Translations under genes and position numbers: made by a program
Assembly (NCBI RefSeq): GCF_026283945.1
Contig: NZ_JAPDPC010000001.1
Coordinates: 2,976,001 to 3,040,000 of the forward strand
Direction of reading: 5' to 3'
From: Dyella humicola
Lineage (GTDB): Bacteria > Pseudomonadota > Gammaproteobacteria > Xanthomonadales > Rhodanobacteraceae
Length of the DNA: 64,000 bases
Shown here: one piece after another, positions 26,562 through 36,775 of the stretch
How the letters are laid out: every line of letters begins with the position of its first letter
Numbering within the stretch: position 1 is the first letter of the stretch
The notes under the pieces: model-generated
Seen by the model: only the letters and a program-made list of their open reading frames with translations
Databases searched by the model: none
Told to the model about the DNA's origin: nothing

Positions 26562-27191
26562 TCAATAGACCTTGTAGACCTGGCCGGTCTGCAGGCCTTC
26601 GACGCTGCGGCTGAACGCCAGCGCCGAGCGGGCGGCCGTTACCGGCTCGAAGCCGCGGAAGTACGGCGCGTAATCGCCCATCGCCTCGACCAGCACGTTC
26701 GGGCTGACCACGTTGATGCGCAAGCCACGCGGCAGCTCGATGGCCGCCGCCCGCACGAACGCTTCCACCGCGCCGTTGACCAGGCTGGCCGAGCTGCCTT
26801 GGGCGATCGGCTGCTCGGACAGGATGCCGGTGGTCAGCGTGATCGAACCGCCATCGCGCAAATGGTCACGCGCGGCTAGGGCCAGATTGACCTGGCCCAT
26901 CAGCTTGTCGGTGATGCCGAGCGTGTGCTTGGACTCACCGAACGGCGCGGCCGCGAAGTCCGCCAGCGGTGCAAAGGTGACGCGACCAGCGGTGCTGATC
27001 ACGGCATCCAGCTCACCGGCCTTGGCCAGCCCCTGACGGATGCTGGCCACATCAGTGAGGTCCATGCGCACGTCGCCGGACTGCCGTCCCGCCGTGATGA
27101 CTTCATGGCGCTGCCCCAGCTCGGCCGCAACGGCGCTGCCGAGGGTGCCGGAGGCGCCAATCAGCAGGATGCGCAGACGTCGCTCGGTCAT
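26562..27191 (-). CDS. short-chain dehydrogenase-like protein lacking the catalytic Tyr/Lys
   Basis: Rossmann-fold protein of 209 residues with the nucleotide loop GASGTLGSAV near residue 13 and the NADPH-type basic residue in ITAGRQSGD. At the place of the SDR catalytic YxxxK it reads SSASLVNGA, so neither Tyr nor Lys is present. The rest of the pattern (KLMGQVNL, RINVVSPNVL, FEPVTAARSA, TGQVYKVY) matches a known small SDR subgroup with the same loss. It starts 2 bases after the recA stop and ends 16 bases before recX, so it must be translated from the recA message. Function unknown; a nucleotide-binding or alternative oxidoreductase role is possible. Confidence 0.8.
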   Translation of the reverse strand: MTERRLRILLIGASGTLGSAVAAELGQRHEVITAGRQSGDVRMDLTDVASIRQGLAKAGELDAVISTAGRVTFAPLADFAAAPFGESKHTLGITDKLMGQVNLALAARDHLRDGGSITLTTGILSEQPIAQGSSASLVNGAVEAFVRAAAIELPRGLRINVVSPNVLVEAMGDYAPYFRGFEPVTAARSALAFSRSVEGLQTGQVYKVY

Positions 27192-27193
27192 GC

Positions 27194-28231
<1,038 letters not shown>

Positions 28232-28300
28232 CGTCTTGGATCCTGGGGTGGCAGTGAATGAATGCATGATGCCCGTGGGTAGTCTCACGGACTGCGATCT

Positions 28301-28329
28301 GTAATTTGGGAGTATCCCATAACGGTCAA
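28301..28329 (-). promoter_or_regulatory. putative recA promoter with internal dyad
   Basis: On the minus strand, TTGACC (complement of 28324-28329) is followed after 17 bases by AATTAC (complement of 28301-28306), a weak -10. The spacer begins with the dyad TGGGA-GTA-TCCCA at 28307-28319. That is where a LexA repressor would block polymerase. No CTGT-N8-ACAG or TTAG-type LexA box is visible in the 122 bases between pncC and recA. Both the promoter and the operator are inferred from pattern only. Confidence 0.4.
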
Positions 28330-28353
28330 GCAGGTCAGGGCAGCCTTGGCGAC

Positions 28354-28860
28354 TCAGTCCGTCAGGGCTTTGAGCACGCCATTGAGCGCCGCGGCCACAG
28401 TCTGCCGGCGCACGGCCTCGCGGTCGCCGTCGAAGCGGAATAGCTTGGCGTAGGCATAACCGCCACGGCGCTTCCAGCCGATCCATACCATGCCGACCGG
28501 CTTCTCCACAGTGCCACCGCTGGGGCCAGCAATGCCGGTCACCGCGACGGCCATGCCGGCGCCGAACCGGGCCAGCGCGCCCGACACCATTTCCAGCACG
28601 GTCTCTTCACTGACCGCGCCGGTGAGCTCCAGTGTGCGCGGGTTGACGCCCAGCAAGGTCTCCTTGGCTCCATAGCTGTAAGTCACCACGCCGGTATCGA
28701 ACCATGCCGAGCTACCCGGCAGATCGGTCAAGGCCTTGGCGATCCAGCCGCCGGTGCACGATTCGGCCGTCACCAGCATGAGGCGCTGCTGTTGGACGCG
28801 CACCGCCACCTGCTCGGCCAGGGCCAGCAGGTCGGCGTCAGTAGGAACGGACAACTCCAT
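28354..28860 (-). CDS. pncC: nicotinamide-nucleotide amidohydrolase (CinA C-terminal domain family)
   Basis: Deamidates nicotinamide mononucleotide to nicotinate mononucleotide in the pyridine nucleotide salvage cycle. It is the stand-alone CinA C-terminal domain of 168 residues, without the N-terminal MoaB-like domain. Motifs seen: [16 protein letters not shown] near residue 31, Ser/Tyr region [27 protein letters not shown] and KPVGMVWIG. It precedes recA as in many gammaproteobacteria. The pncB gene at 58 kb is in the same salvage pathway. Confidence 0.92.
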   Translation of the reverse strand: MELSVPTDADLLALAEQVAVRVQQQRLMLVTAESCTGGWIAKALTDLPGSSAWFDTGVVTYSYGAKETLLGVNPRTLELTGAVSEETVLEMVSGALARFGAGMAVAVTGIAGPSGGTVEKPVGMVWIGWKRRGGYAYAKLFRFDGDREAVRRQTVAAALNGVLKALTD

Positions 28861-28957
28861 GGGAGAACTCCTGGGGCGGGCGGACTTCGCGCCACGGCGA
28901 AGGCGCCCGTTCTACCCCCTTCCAACCGTCAGGCCAAGGCCTTGACGAACAGCGAAG

Positions 28958-30103
28958 TCAGCTGCCCCAGATGGTCTGGGCGTAGCGCAGGAAATTCGCA
29001 CCGAGGATTTTCTCGATCCGCCCGCTTGAATAACCCTTCTGCGCGAGCAATTGCGCCAGCCTCTGGAACTGCTGCGGCCCGCGCAGATCGACCACGAACG
29101 GATAGGTATCCGGCCGTTCGCCAGCCGCGCTGATGCCAGCCGCCTGGCGCTGGGCAATCTCCTTCGCCAAGGCCGCCTGGTAGACGTTGAGGTCGTCGAT
29201 CTGGGTCACCGAGCCATCGGTGCCGATGCCCACGTGATCCTCGCCACAGACCTTCACCGCATGGTCGATATGCGCCACCACATCTTCGGCATGGGCATGG
29301 CCTGAGACGTTGAGGAACGGCATGAAGTAGATGCCGACGAAACCACCCTTCTCCGCCACCAGCCTCAGCTCGGCGTCGGTCTTGTTCCTCGGCAGATTGG
29401 CCACGGCGCGGCAGCCGGTGTGATTGATCGAAATCGGCGCAGTGGAAGCCCGCGCGGCGTCCAGGCAGGTCTGTTCGCCACTGTGCGAAAGATCGACCAT
29501 GACCTGGCGCGCATTGAGGCGTGCGACAACCTCGCGACCGAAAGGTGTCAAGCCGCGGTTTTCCGGCGCCATCGAACCATCGCCCAACTGGTTGGCCGGG
29601 TTGTAGGTAAGCTGAAACACGCGCACCCCAAGGTCGGCAAAGATGTCGACGCGCTTGGCATCGTTGCCCATCATGGCGCCATTCTGGAAGCCGTAAATCA
29701 GGCCGACCTTTTTCTCCGCCTTGGCCCGACGAATGTCGCCAGCCGTCAGTATCTTGATCACATCAGGGGCGTGCTGGCGCACTAGGGCATCGGTAGCGGC
29801 AATGTCGCGCACGCTGGCTTCGAACGGGTCGTCCGGCCCGGACACATAACCCAGCGTGATGTTTACCGCCGTGAGGCCTGAAGCGTGTGCTTCCGCCAGC
29901 ACGCGCGGCGAGAGTTCCGGCACCAAGCCGTCCGAACCGCGGTTGGGATCGTCGAGGCCGCCCAGTGCGTTGATGATGATGCCGCCGTCGGCCATGCCCG
30001 TACCCTGCGAAACTGCGCCACGCGCTTCCCATGGCAGCATCGAAGCTGCCGCCGCCCACGTCACACCGGTTAGAAACGTCCGCCGATCAATCGTCATCGC
30101 CAT
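28958..30103 (-). CDS. M19 membrane-dipeptidase homologue with altered metal site
   Basis: Exported protein of 381 residues with a Tat signal ([11 protein letters not shown], then an Ala-rich hydrophobic stretch). The fold-level similarity is to renal-type dipeptidases (family M19), which cleave dipeptides with two zinc ions. The distal ligands remain: His in VDLSHSGEQT and His in SINHTGC. But the N-terminal HxD motif is absent (IINALGGLDDP at its place), and the bridging Glu seems replaced (IYGFQNG). Catalysis may differ or be lost. Its start overlaps the end of the amidohydrolase gene by 17 bases, so the two are coupled. Confidence 0.78.
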   Translation of the reverse strand: MAMTIDRRTFLTGVTWAAAASMLPWEARGAVSQGTGMADGGIIINALGGLDDPNRGSDGLVPELSPRVLAEAHASGLTAVNITLGYVSGPDDPFEASVRDIAATDALVRQHAPDVIKILTAGDIRRAKAEKKVGLIYGFQNGAMMGNDAKRVDIFADLGVRVFQLTYNPANQLGDGSMAPENRGLTPFGREVVARLNARQVMVDLSHSGEQTCLDAARASTAPISINHTGCRAVANLPRNKTDAELRLVAEKGGFVGIYFMPFLNVSGHAHAEDVVAHIDHAVKVCGEDHVGIGTDGSVTQIDDLNVYQAALAKEIAQRQAAGISAAGERPDTYPFVVDLRGPQQFQRLAQLLAQKGYSSGRIEKILGANFLRYAQTIWGS

Positions 30104-31490
30104 CGCCCATCTCGTCCTTCGTCACCGGTCGGTAATCAGTACGCGGATACACGTGTCCGCGTTTCACCGTCATACGGACACTTCGCAGGTTGCCGATGTC
30201 CTTCAGCGGGTCGGCTGACAACACCGCGAAATTGGCCAGCTTGCCTGCCTCGATCGAGCCCATGTCGTGCGCCTGCCCGGCAGCCTCGGCACCGATCAAG
30301 GTGGCCGAGTGAATCACCTGCAAGGGCGGCATGCCCACGTCGTGCGCGAGGAAGAAGATTTCATCGAACACCGAGGGCCACGCATCGTCGACGCCAGGAT
30401 CGTTGTCGGTACCCGTCGAGATCGGCACGCCCGCCTGCCAGGCCTGGCGGACCAGCCGAATGGTGGTCGGCCCGGTGCAACGCAACGGATGCCTTTCAGG
30501 GTGCGCCTTCCGCTCGGCGTCATAGCGAACGAACAGGCTGCCGGTCGCGTCGAGAATCGTGCCGTGCTTGAGCATGTCGCGGTAGAGACCCGCCATGACG
30601 GGATCGTCACCGCTCGGCGCCAGCAATGCCTCATGGAACGGCGTGTGGTCCTCGTAGGACTTCAGCATCACCGGTTCCAGCTGATAGGCCAGATAACAGG
30701 CGTGGCTGACCACATCGGCGCCGGCCGCAATGACATCGGCCGGACGCGTCGGGAACACAGCGCTGTGCGCCCACACCATCAGATGCTGCCGATGCGCCTC
30801 TTGGGTAATCGAGGCCACCAGATCCGGCGGCAAGTCGGCGTATACCTTGATGGCCGTGGCCGAGGTGCCACGCGCCAGCGTGACCGCCTCGCGCAAATCG
30901 GTCTTCTCGTCGATGGCCTGCATCCACGGGCTCTTGCCCGGCGCCACGCCGAAGCTAGCCGCACCCACGCGCGGATCGGCGAAGAACTCAGGCCCTGCCA
31001 TCACGGCGGCGTAATAGATATCGGGTGCTGGAATCTCGCCTGCACGAGCCTCGCGAGCCAGCTCGCCGACCGAACGCAGATCGTCCGCCATATCGCGTAC
31101 GCCTGTGACACCGGCATAGAGATTGCGACGCAAGTTCGCCTGGGCACGCTTCGCATTCGGTGGCGTGGCCATATGCACATGGCTGTCGATCAGGCCAGGA
31201 ATCACGTAGCTGCCGTGCAGATCGACCGTGCGTACCCCCTTCCCCTGCGAGCCGGCCAGCGAACCATGCGGCCCCACCGCCACGATCCTTTCGCCGTGCA
31301 CCAGGATGTCCTGATTGGGACGCGCTGCCGCGCCCGTACCGTCGATGACGGTTGCGCCAGCGTAGAGCGTGAGGGCATCGGCAGGTGATGGCTTGGGCGC
31401 CTCCTTCCCGGCGGAGAAGGCGACGGGAGCAGAGAGCGCGAAAACCAGCGCTAACACCAGAGATGAGACAGATCGAGAAAGAGTAGGCAT
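30087..31490 (-). CDS. exported amidohydrolase-family metal-dependent hydrolase
   Basis: Protein of 467 residues with a signal peptide (residues about 5-27, ending FSA). The amidohydrolase fold shows the small beta domain ([12 protein letters not shown]), the metal motif DSHVHM near residue 100, a His in VWAHSAVFP, another His in [10 protein letters not shown], and the late Asp in STGTDNDPG. Imidazolonepropionase- and prolidase-like exported members look similar, but the substrate cannot be assigned. I placed the start at 31490 because the signal peptide begins there. It overlaps the downstream M19 homologue, suggesting a joint role in peptide or amide breakdown in the periplasm. Confidence 0.82.
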   Translation of the reverse strand: MPTLSRSVSSLVLALVFALSAPVAFSAGKEAPKPSPADALTLYAGATVIDGTGAAARPNQDILVHGERIVAVGPHGSLAGSQGKGVRTVDLHGSYVIPGLIDSHVHMATPPNAKRAQANLRRNLYAGVTGVRDMADDLRSVGELAREARAGEIPAPDIYYAAVMAGPEFFADPRVGAASFGVAPGKSPWMQAIDEKTDLREAVTLARGTSATAIKVYADLPPDLVASITQEAHRQHLMVWAHSAVFPTRPADVIAAGADVVSHACYLAYQLEPVMLKSYEDHTPFHEALLAPSGDDPVMAGLYRDMLKHGTILDATGSLFVRYDAERKAHPERHPLRCTGPTTIRLVRQAWQAGVPISTGTDNDPGVDDAWPSVFDEIFFLAHDVGMPPLQVIHSATLIGAEAAGQAHDMGSIEAGKLANFAVLSADPLKDIGNLRSVRMTVKRGHVYPRTDYRPVTKDEMGDGDDD

Positions 31491-31779
31491 AGCCGGCGAT
31501 CCTACAGGCCGGATTCTCCGCGTCACAACCGTGCCAGAGGTCAAGGGAGGAACGCGCCACCCACTCGCAATTCCGTGCGCCAACTTCCCCACGAGTCTGC
31601 AAGGACTGCTTTGGGTTGCGCTGACTCATAAGCCTTCAGTGCGGTGCCCCGGATGGGATGCCGGGCCGCCGGCATACATGGTTGGGCAATTCGGTTATCT
31701 TGGCGAACATTTTTTGATCGACTCACACCGCCTCCCGCCACCGCCAACGTCACCGTTAGGCTCGACAGAACAGCTAGTT

Positions 31780-34359
31780 ATGGTCGCCCAGGATTTCGAA
31801 AGCCACACGCCCTTCATGCGCCAGTACCTGGCCGCCAAGGCTGCGCACCCGGATGTGCTGCTGTTCTTCCGCATGGGCGACTTTTACGAACTGTTCTATG
31901 ACGATGCGCGCAAGGCTGCACGGCTGCTGGACATCACGCTGACTCAGCGCGGGCAGTCGGCGGGCCAGCCGATTCCGATGGCCGGCGTGCCGTATCACGC
32001 GGCCGAGAACTATCTGGCCAGGCTGGTGCGCCTGGGTGAGTCAGTGGCGATTTGCGAACAGATCGGCGACCCCGCCACCTCGAAGGGGCCAGTCGAACGC
32101 AAGGTGGTTCGCATCGTCACCCCGGGCACGGTCACCGATGCAGCCTTGCTGGAGGAGCGTCGCGATAACCTGTTGATGGCGATCGCCGCCGGCGCCCATG
32201 GCGCTTACGGACTGGCCTGGGTGGACCTGACCAGCGGCCGCTTCCTACTCAGCGAAGTGCCAAGCGCCGAAGCGCTGGCATCTGAACTCGCGCGTCTGCA
32301 ACCCGCCGAAACTTTGGTGGGCGAAGACGTGGCGTGGCCCAAGTTCGTCAGCAATCTGCCGGGTCTGCGGAAACGCCAGCCGTGGCACTTCGACAGCGAT
32401 GCCGCAGGCCGCGAGCTCAACCGCTTCTTCGGTACACGCGATCTCGGCGGATTCGGCGTAGATCGCTTGCCGCTGGCGACTGCTGCAGCGGGCTGCCTGC
32501 TCGGTTACGTCGAGGAAACGCAGAAGAGTGCGCTGCCGCATCTTTCCGGCATGGCCGTGGAAAGCGCAGGCGACACCATTGCGCTGGACGCTGCGACCCG
32601 CCGCAACCTGGAACTCGATACGCATCCCAGCGGCCGCACCGAACACACCCTGCTCGGCGTGCTGGACGAAACGGTGACGCCGATGGGCGCGCGCCTGCTG
32701 CGCCGCTGGCTCAACCGCCCACTGCGTTCGCGCGAATTGCTGCGCAGCCGCCATCAAGCCATCGGCACGCTGATCGACAGTCGCCAATTCGAAACCTTGC
32801 GCGAGCAGCTGCGCGGCATCGGTGACCTGGAACGCATCCTCGCGCGCGTCGCCTTGCGTTCCGCGCGCCCGCGCGATCTGTCCACGCTGCGCGACGGCTT
32901 GGCCGCCGCCCCATCGCTGCGCGCCATCATCGAGTCGCTGGACAGCCCGTTGCTGCACGCATTGGTCGCGCGCATTGGCGACCATGCGGATACCGCTGCC
33001 CTGCTCGCCCGCGCCGTAGTCGCTCAGCCGCCGGTGCTACAACGTGATGGCGGTGTCATCGCCGACGACTACGATGCCGAACTGGACGAACTGCGCCGGC
33101 TCGCCACCAACGCCGACCAGTATCTGGTCGAACTGGAAGAACGCGAGAAAGCTGCCAGCGGTATTGCCACCCTCAAGGTGGGCTACAACCGCGTGCACGG
33201 TTACTACATCGAAATCAGCAAGGGCCAGGCGGACAAGGCACCCACGCATTACACGCGGCGCCAGACCACCAAGAATGCCGAGCGCTACATCACCGAAGAG
33301 CTGAAGACATTCGAGGACAAGGTGCTGTCGGCCAAGGAACGTTCGCTGATGCGCGAGCGTGCACTGTACGAGGCATTGCTCGATACGCTGATTGCCCAGT
33401 TGGAGCCGCTGAAACATGCCGCCTCGGCGATGGCCGAACTGGACGTCATTGCCAGCTTGACCGAGCGCGCCACGACGCTGGATTGGAGTGCGCCCGAACT
33501 GTCCGACGAACCCGGCATCGCGATCGAACGCGGCCGCCATCCCGTCGTGGAGAAAGTGCGCGAGGAACCGTTCGAGCCGAACGATCTCGTGCTCGATGAC
33601 GCCCGTCGCATGCTAGTCATCACCGGCCCGAACATGGGTGGTAAATCCACCTATATGCGCCAGAACGCGCTGATCGTGCTGCTCGCGCATATCGGCAGCT
33701 ACGTGCCAGCATCGCGCGCGGTCATCGGCCCGATCGATCGCGTATTCACCCGCATTGGCGCGGGCGACGATCTTTCGCGCGGCCAGTCCACCTTCATGGT
33801 GGAAATGAGCGAGACGGCCAATATCCTGCACAACGCCACCGCACACAGCCTGGTGCTGATGGACGAAGTGGGCCGCGGCACCAGCACCTATGACGGCCTG
33901 GCACTGGCACGCGCCGCCGCCGTGCATCTGGCGGCCAGCAGTCGCTCCTACACACTGTTTGCCACGCATTACTTCGAGTTGACCGAACTGGCCAACGAAT
34001 ATGCCTCCATCGCCAATGTGCATCTGGACGCGGTGGAATACGGCGAGCAGCTGGTCTTCATGCATGCCGTGAAGGAAGGTCCGGCCAATCGCAGCTTCGG
34101 CTTGCAGGTGGCCGCGCTGGCAGGCCTGCCCAAGTCGGTGATCGCCGATGCGCGCCGCACCCTGGCCGAACTGGAGCGCGGCATGTATCAACATGCGTCT
34201 TCGGCAACGACCAAGGCTCCCGCGCAAGAGTCGCCGCAACTGGGCCTGTTCGCGGCACAGCCTTCCGTAGTGGAGCGGGCATTGGAGGGCATTGATCCCG
34301 ATACCATGTCACCGCGCGAAGCGCTTGAAGCGCTGTATCGGCTCAAATCCCTCGTTTGA
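31780..34359 (+). CDS. mutS: DNA mismatch repair protein MutS
   Basis: Recognises mismatches and small loops and starts repair with MutL; 859 residues. The mismatch-contact Phe-x-Glu sits in [11 protein letters not shown] near residue 35. The connector, lever and clamp domains follow, then the ABC-type ATPase with Walker [10 protein letters not shown] at residue 616, the signature STFMVEMSE, Walker [13 protein letters not shown] and a helix-turn-helix dimerization end. The C-terminal tail ([14 protein letters not shown]) matches other MutS proteins. The start at 31780 fits the family; upstream extension of the frame lacks similarity. Confidence 0.97.
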   Translation: MVAQDFESHTPFMRQYLAAKAAHPDVLLFFRMGDFYELFYDDARKAARLLDITLTQRGQSAGQPIPMAGVPYHAAENYLARLVRLGESVAICEQIGDPATSKGPVERKVVRIVTPGTVTDAALLEERRDNLLMAIAAGAHGAYGLAWVDLTSGRFLLSEVPSAEALASELARLQPAETLVGEDVAWPKFVSNLPGLRKRQPWHFDSDAAGRELNRFFGTRDLGGFGVDRLPLATAAAGCLLGYVEETQKSALPHLSGMAVESAGDTIALDAATRRNLELDTHPSGRTEHTLLGVLDETVTPMGARLLRRWLNRPLRSRELLRSRHQAIGTLIDSRQFETLREQLRGIGDLERILARVALRSARPRDLSTLRDGLAAAPSLRAIIESLDSPLLHALVARIGDHADTAALLARAVVAQPPVLQRDGGVIADDYDAELDELRRLATNADQYLVELEEREKAASGIATLKVGYNRVHGYYIEISKGQADKAPTHYTRRQTTKNAERYITEELKTFEDKVLSAKERSLMRERALYEALLDTLIAQLEPLKHAASAMAELDVIASLTERATTLDWSAPELSDEPGIAIERGRHPVVEKVREEPFEPNDLVLDDARRMLVITGPNMGGKSTYMRQNALIVLLAHIGSYVPASRAVIGPIDRVFTRIGAGDDLSRGQSTFMVEMSETANILHNATAHSLVLMDEVGRGTSTYDGLALARAAAVHLAASSRSYTLFATHYFELTELANEYASIANVHLDAVEYGEQLVFMHAVKEGPANRSFGLQVAALAGLPKSVIADARRTLAELERGMYQHASSATTKAPAQESPQLGLFAAQPSVVERALEGIDPDTMSPREALEALYRLKSLV

Positions 34360-34400
34360 ATCAAGAGACGCGCATTTTTCGGCGGTGCGCGCCTCGAAAC

Positions 34401-34769
34401 TTACGCAGGCAGGGCTTCCCGCCCATAGTTCTTGGCATAGGCGTTCTCCACGCCCGGCAAGATCTCCACGACCGCAAAATAACGATCCCAGAACGGTGTT
34501 TCGCGCAGCTCTTCCACTAGCAGCTCGTAGGCGTGGTGATCTACGGCCTCCCACACCCACACGTCGGTGACGCGCGCGGTATAGAACTCCACGTCGTAAA
34601 AGCGCAAGCGCACGCGGTCGCGATAGCGCTGGAGAATCGGTTCGACATGCTTAGCCAGCTGGCTGAAGCGCTCATCGATGCTGAAGCCCAGCCATTCCGG
34701 CAATGTCTTCACCAGCATGAAGACGGTGATGGCGGGCTGGTCAAGCGCAGGTGTCTGTTTCGTGGTCAT
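34401..34769 (-). CDS. darcynin-family protein
   Basis: Small cytoplasmic protein of 122 residues with no signal peptide or membrane segment. The pattern [14 protein letters not shown], then [20 protein letters not shown] and the end [20 protein letters not shown] matches what I know of the darcynin family, whose function is undescribed. The ATG at 34769 is preferred because similarity starts near it. It is divergently transcribed from a TetR-type regulator with a perfect 22-bp palindrome in between. Expression is therefore probably controlled by a ligand of that regulator. The ferredoxin-like size and aromatic content resemble dimeric alpha-beta barrel (ABM-like) proteins; this is a guess. 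Confidence 0.72.
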   Translation of the reverse strand: MTTKQTPALDQPAITVFMLVKTLPEWLGFSIDERFSQLAKHVEPILQRYRDRVRLRFYDVEFYTARVTDVWVWEAVDHHAYELLVEELRETPFWDRYFAVVEILPGVENAYAKNYGREALPA

Positions 34770-34808
34770 ATTGAACTCGTCGTTGTGTTGTGGTTGATGA
34801 CGATTCAA

Positions 34809-34830
34809 AATATGAGCAATCGCTCATATT
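34809..34830. promoter_or_regulatory. palindromic operator candidate for the TetR-family regulator
   Basis: AATATGAGC at 34809-34817 and GCTCATATT at 34822-34830 form perfect 9-bp arms around AATC. The site lies 20 bases before the tetR-like ATG and 40 bases before the darcynin ATG, within the only shared regulatory region. Size and symmetry are those of TetR-family operators, so autoregulation plus control of the darcynin gene is likely. Confidence 0.75.
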
Positions 34831-34849
34831 CACTACTCGCATTGTCGCC

Positions 34850-35458
34850 ATGAGCACAAATCGCCGCCGCCCCACGCTGAAGCCAAGAAAGACGCCATCC
34901 CAGGCACGCTCTGGTGACACCGTGGCGGCGATGCTGGAAGCAGCAGCTCGCATTCTTGAAAGGCACGGCTTCGCCGGATACACCACCAATGCGGTCGCAG
35001 AGCGCGCGGGGGTCAGTATTGGCACGCTCTACCAGTACTTCCCCAACAAGGATGCGTTGACTGCAGCGCTGATCGATCGGGAGACAGCGCCCCTGGTCGA
35101 TGCCCTGCAACAGGCCCGGCAAGCAACTCATTTCGCTGAGGGCATCGATGCCCTGGTCGGCGCAGCCGTCAGCCATCAGATGCGCCGACCCGAGCTGGCA
35201 CGGCTACTGGATTTCGAAGAGCGCAGGCTCCCACTCGGCGCCCGCGACACCTATATCTTCAATCACCTGAGTGGTGCCATCGTCGAGCTATTTGGCCGCC
35301 GTGGCGCGCCATCCGTCGACGGCGCCATTTTGGTGGCGGCAGACATCATCGCCATCGTGAAGGGCTTGGTCGACGCGGCTGGCGAACGCGGCGAGCGCGA
35401 TGCGGAGCACTTGAGGCTGCGCGTCGGCAAAGCCGTCCGTGGCTATCTGCGAGGTTAG
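34850..35458 (+). CDS. TetR/AcrR-family transcriptional regulator
   Basis: Ligand-responsive repressor of 202 residues. The N-terminal helix-turn-helix is clear: AAARILERHGFAGYTTNAVAERAGVS followed by GTLYQYFPNKDAL, spanning about residues 25-70. The C-terminal ligand domain is not diagnostic. I chose the ATG at 34850, which leaves the palindrome at 34809-34830 in the untranslated region; the frame is open upstream. An N-terminal basic stretch (NRRRPTLKPRK) may add DNA contacts. The divergent darcynin gene is the probable target. Confidence 0.88.
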   Translation: MSTNRRRPTLKPRKTPSQARSGDTVAAMLEAAARILERHGFAGYTTNAVAERAGVSIGTLYQYFPNKDALTAALIDRETAPLVDALQQARQATHFAEGIDALVGAAVSHQMRRPELARLLDFEERRLPLGARDTYIFNHLSGAIVELFGRRGAPSVDGAILVAADIIAIVKGLVDAAGERGERDAEHLRLRVGKAVRGYLRG

Positions 35459-35514
35459 CTCGCTAAGCCACTCGCCAGTAGCGCTCGACGAGGAAGTGGA
35501 CGAGCCGCGTCCGC

Positions 35515-35772
35515 TCAATGCGGATATTCCGACTTCCTGGCGTTGCCGATGGCTTCGAGTACTGGTCGAGGTAACTCATCCAGGTTGAGGATGACCTTGC
35601 CGGAGTGAATGGCTCTCACTGCGGCCCCTGGAATGACAAAGTCGCCTGCATTCTCGATGTAGATGACCAGCGCCGATTCGTCCACCAGCACTTTGCGCAC
35701 GGAGCCGATGCCATCCTCGCCATCAGCGACGAATACTAAAGCGCCTTCCTCGATTGTCTCAGCCACGGCCAC
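35515..35772 (-). CDS. small PRC-barrel-like protein of unknown function
   Basis: Protein of 85 residues without signal or membrane segments. The pattern of beta strands (GALVFVADGEDGIGSVRKVLVD, then VIPGAAVRAIHSGKVILNL) recalls small PRC-barrel or DUF2171-type proteins, which hold a Gly-x-x-x-G-x-V turn and a following hydrophobic strand. The similarity is weak and seen by eye only. The gene lies after the TetR regulator on the opposite strand with no evident partner. Confidence 0.5.
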   Translation of the reverse strand: MAVAETIEEGALVFVADGEDGIGSVRKVLVDESALVIYIENAGDFVIPGAAVRAIHSGKVILNLDELPRPVLEAIGNARKSEYPH

Positions 35773-36094
35773 TCTCCACGCCTTCGTAACAGCTCGTGAT
35801 CGTCGGCAAGTGGCCGTTGCCCGGATGTGAAAGCCGGGCTATCGCCCGCCTGAAGCGCTCCGGAGCGCCAAAAGCCCCGCGGAGAATCCAACATCGCAGC
35901 CCTAAAGCAGTGCATGCCGGTGGAAATCATCCGTCGCCGGCTGGGACGTTCCCGCAAAATAGATCCGAGTTACGGTGTCGACGTGACGAAGGCGCCAGGC
36001 ATCAAGCCCTAAACTCCAGGCGCTGAACAGGCAAGACGGTGATCCGAAAGGAGACTGCCCTGCTCCGAAGATCGCGAACCGGCTTGTCTCGGCT
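35773..36094. other. non-coding stretch with dyads
   Basis: About 320 bases upstream of the PRC-like gene and past the response-regulator stop. No frame is credible. It contains a perfect 14-bp palindrome, GCGCTCCGGAGCGC at 35855-35868, and a hairpin GCCCGG/CCGGGC near 35818-35838. These could be regulatory or termination elements. No known riboswitch pattern was recognised. Confidence 0.4.
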
Positions 36095-36670
36095 TCACGC
36101 TGCCAGGTCCGACACCTTCTGGGGCGGGCATTCCAACGTCGCATTGGCCAGCAATGCGGGGATCGTCTCGGCCGACGCGGACAGCGGTACCACTACGCCG
36201 GGCTGACGGGCCGACATGCGTCCAAACCCCACCAGTCGATCGATGCTACGCGCCACGTCAGCCTGTCCGAACGGCTTGCTGATGAAGTCGTCGGCGCCAA
36301 AGCGCTGAACGTAGAACTGCTCGGTAGCCTGCTGGTTGCCGCTGATCATCACGATCGGCACGTGCTGGGTGAGCGGGTCGTGGCGTAGTGCACGCAGCAC
36401 CGCAAAGCCGTTGATACCCGGCAGCACGATATCGAGAAAGATCAGGTCAGGCGGCTCGCTGCGCGCCATCTCAAGAGCCCGCTCGCCATCGGCGGCTCGC
36501 GTCACCGCATAGCCCTCAACCTCGAGCATTCGCCCCAGCACGGCCCGGATGGTGGCCGAATCATCAACCACCAGCACGCGTGCGCCCTGTTCAGCTTTAC
36601 GCAATACCCCCGGCGTCCGCCCCTCTGTCGCGCCAGCAAGCAGTCGCTTTAAGAATGCCAAGCCCGTCAT
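36095..36670 (-). CDS. orphan CheY-like response regulator
   Basis: Protein of 191 residues with a single receiver domain. The acidic pair Asp-Asp is in VLVVDDSAT near residue 36, the phospho-acceptor Asp in LIFLDIVLPG, and the conserved Lys in FISKPFG. About 30 residues precede the domain and 45 low-complexity residues follow it, with no output domain. Such stand-alone receivers resemble PilG/PilH or phosphorelay intermediates. The ATG at 36670 is chosen for its GGGGAAGG ribosome site. No histidine kinase is adjacent, so the partner is unknown. Confidence 0.82.
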   Translation of the reverse strand: MTGLAFLKRLLAGATEGRTPGVLRKAEQGARVLVVDDSATIRAVLGRMLEVEGYAVTRAADGERALEMARSEPPDLIFLDIVLPGINGFAVLRALRHDPLTQHVPIVMISGNQQATEQFYVQRFGADDFISKPFGQADVARSIDRLVGFGRMSARQPGVVVPLSASAETIPALLANATLECPPQKVSDLAA

Positions 36671-36775
36671 CGCCTTCCCCTTCCACATCACGTCGAACCG
36701 AAGCCGCACTTTTGTGCGGCTTCTCGCCGGTGTTGATGCTCCCGCAGATTCGCGCCGGAATCTGCGATGGGTGAC

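Noticed and set aside
28232..28486. N-terminal extension of the recA frame
   Set aside because: The extension runs through the promoter and into pncC; RecA homology starts at 28231.
31369..31779. Upstream extension of the mutS frame
   Set aside because: It is antisense to the amidohydrolase start and shows no MutS similarity; the ATG at 31780 fits.
35818..36094. Possible riboswitch in the non-coding stretch after the PRC-like gene
   Set aside because: I compared it by eye with c-di-GMP, ykkC and glycine motifs and the required core bases are not there.
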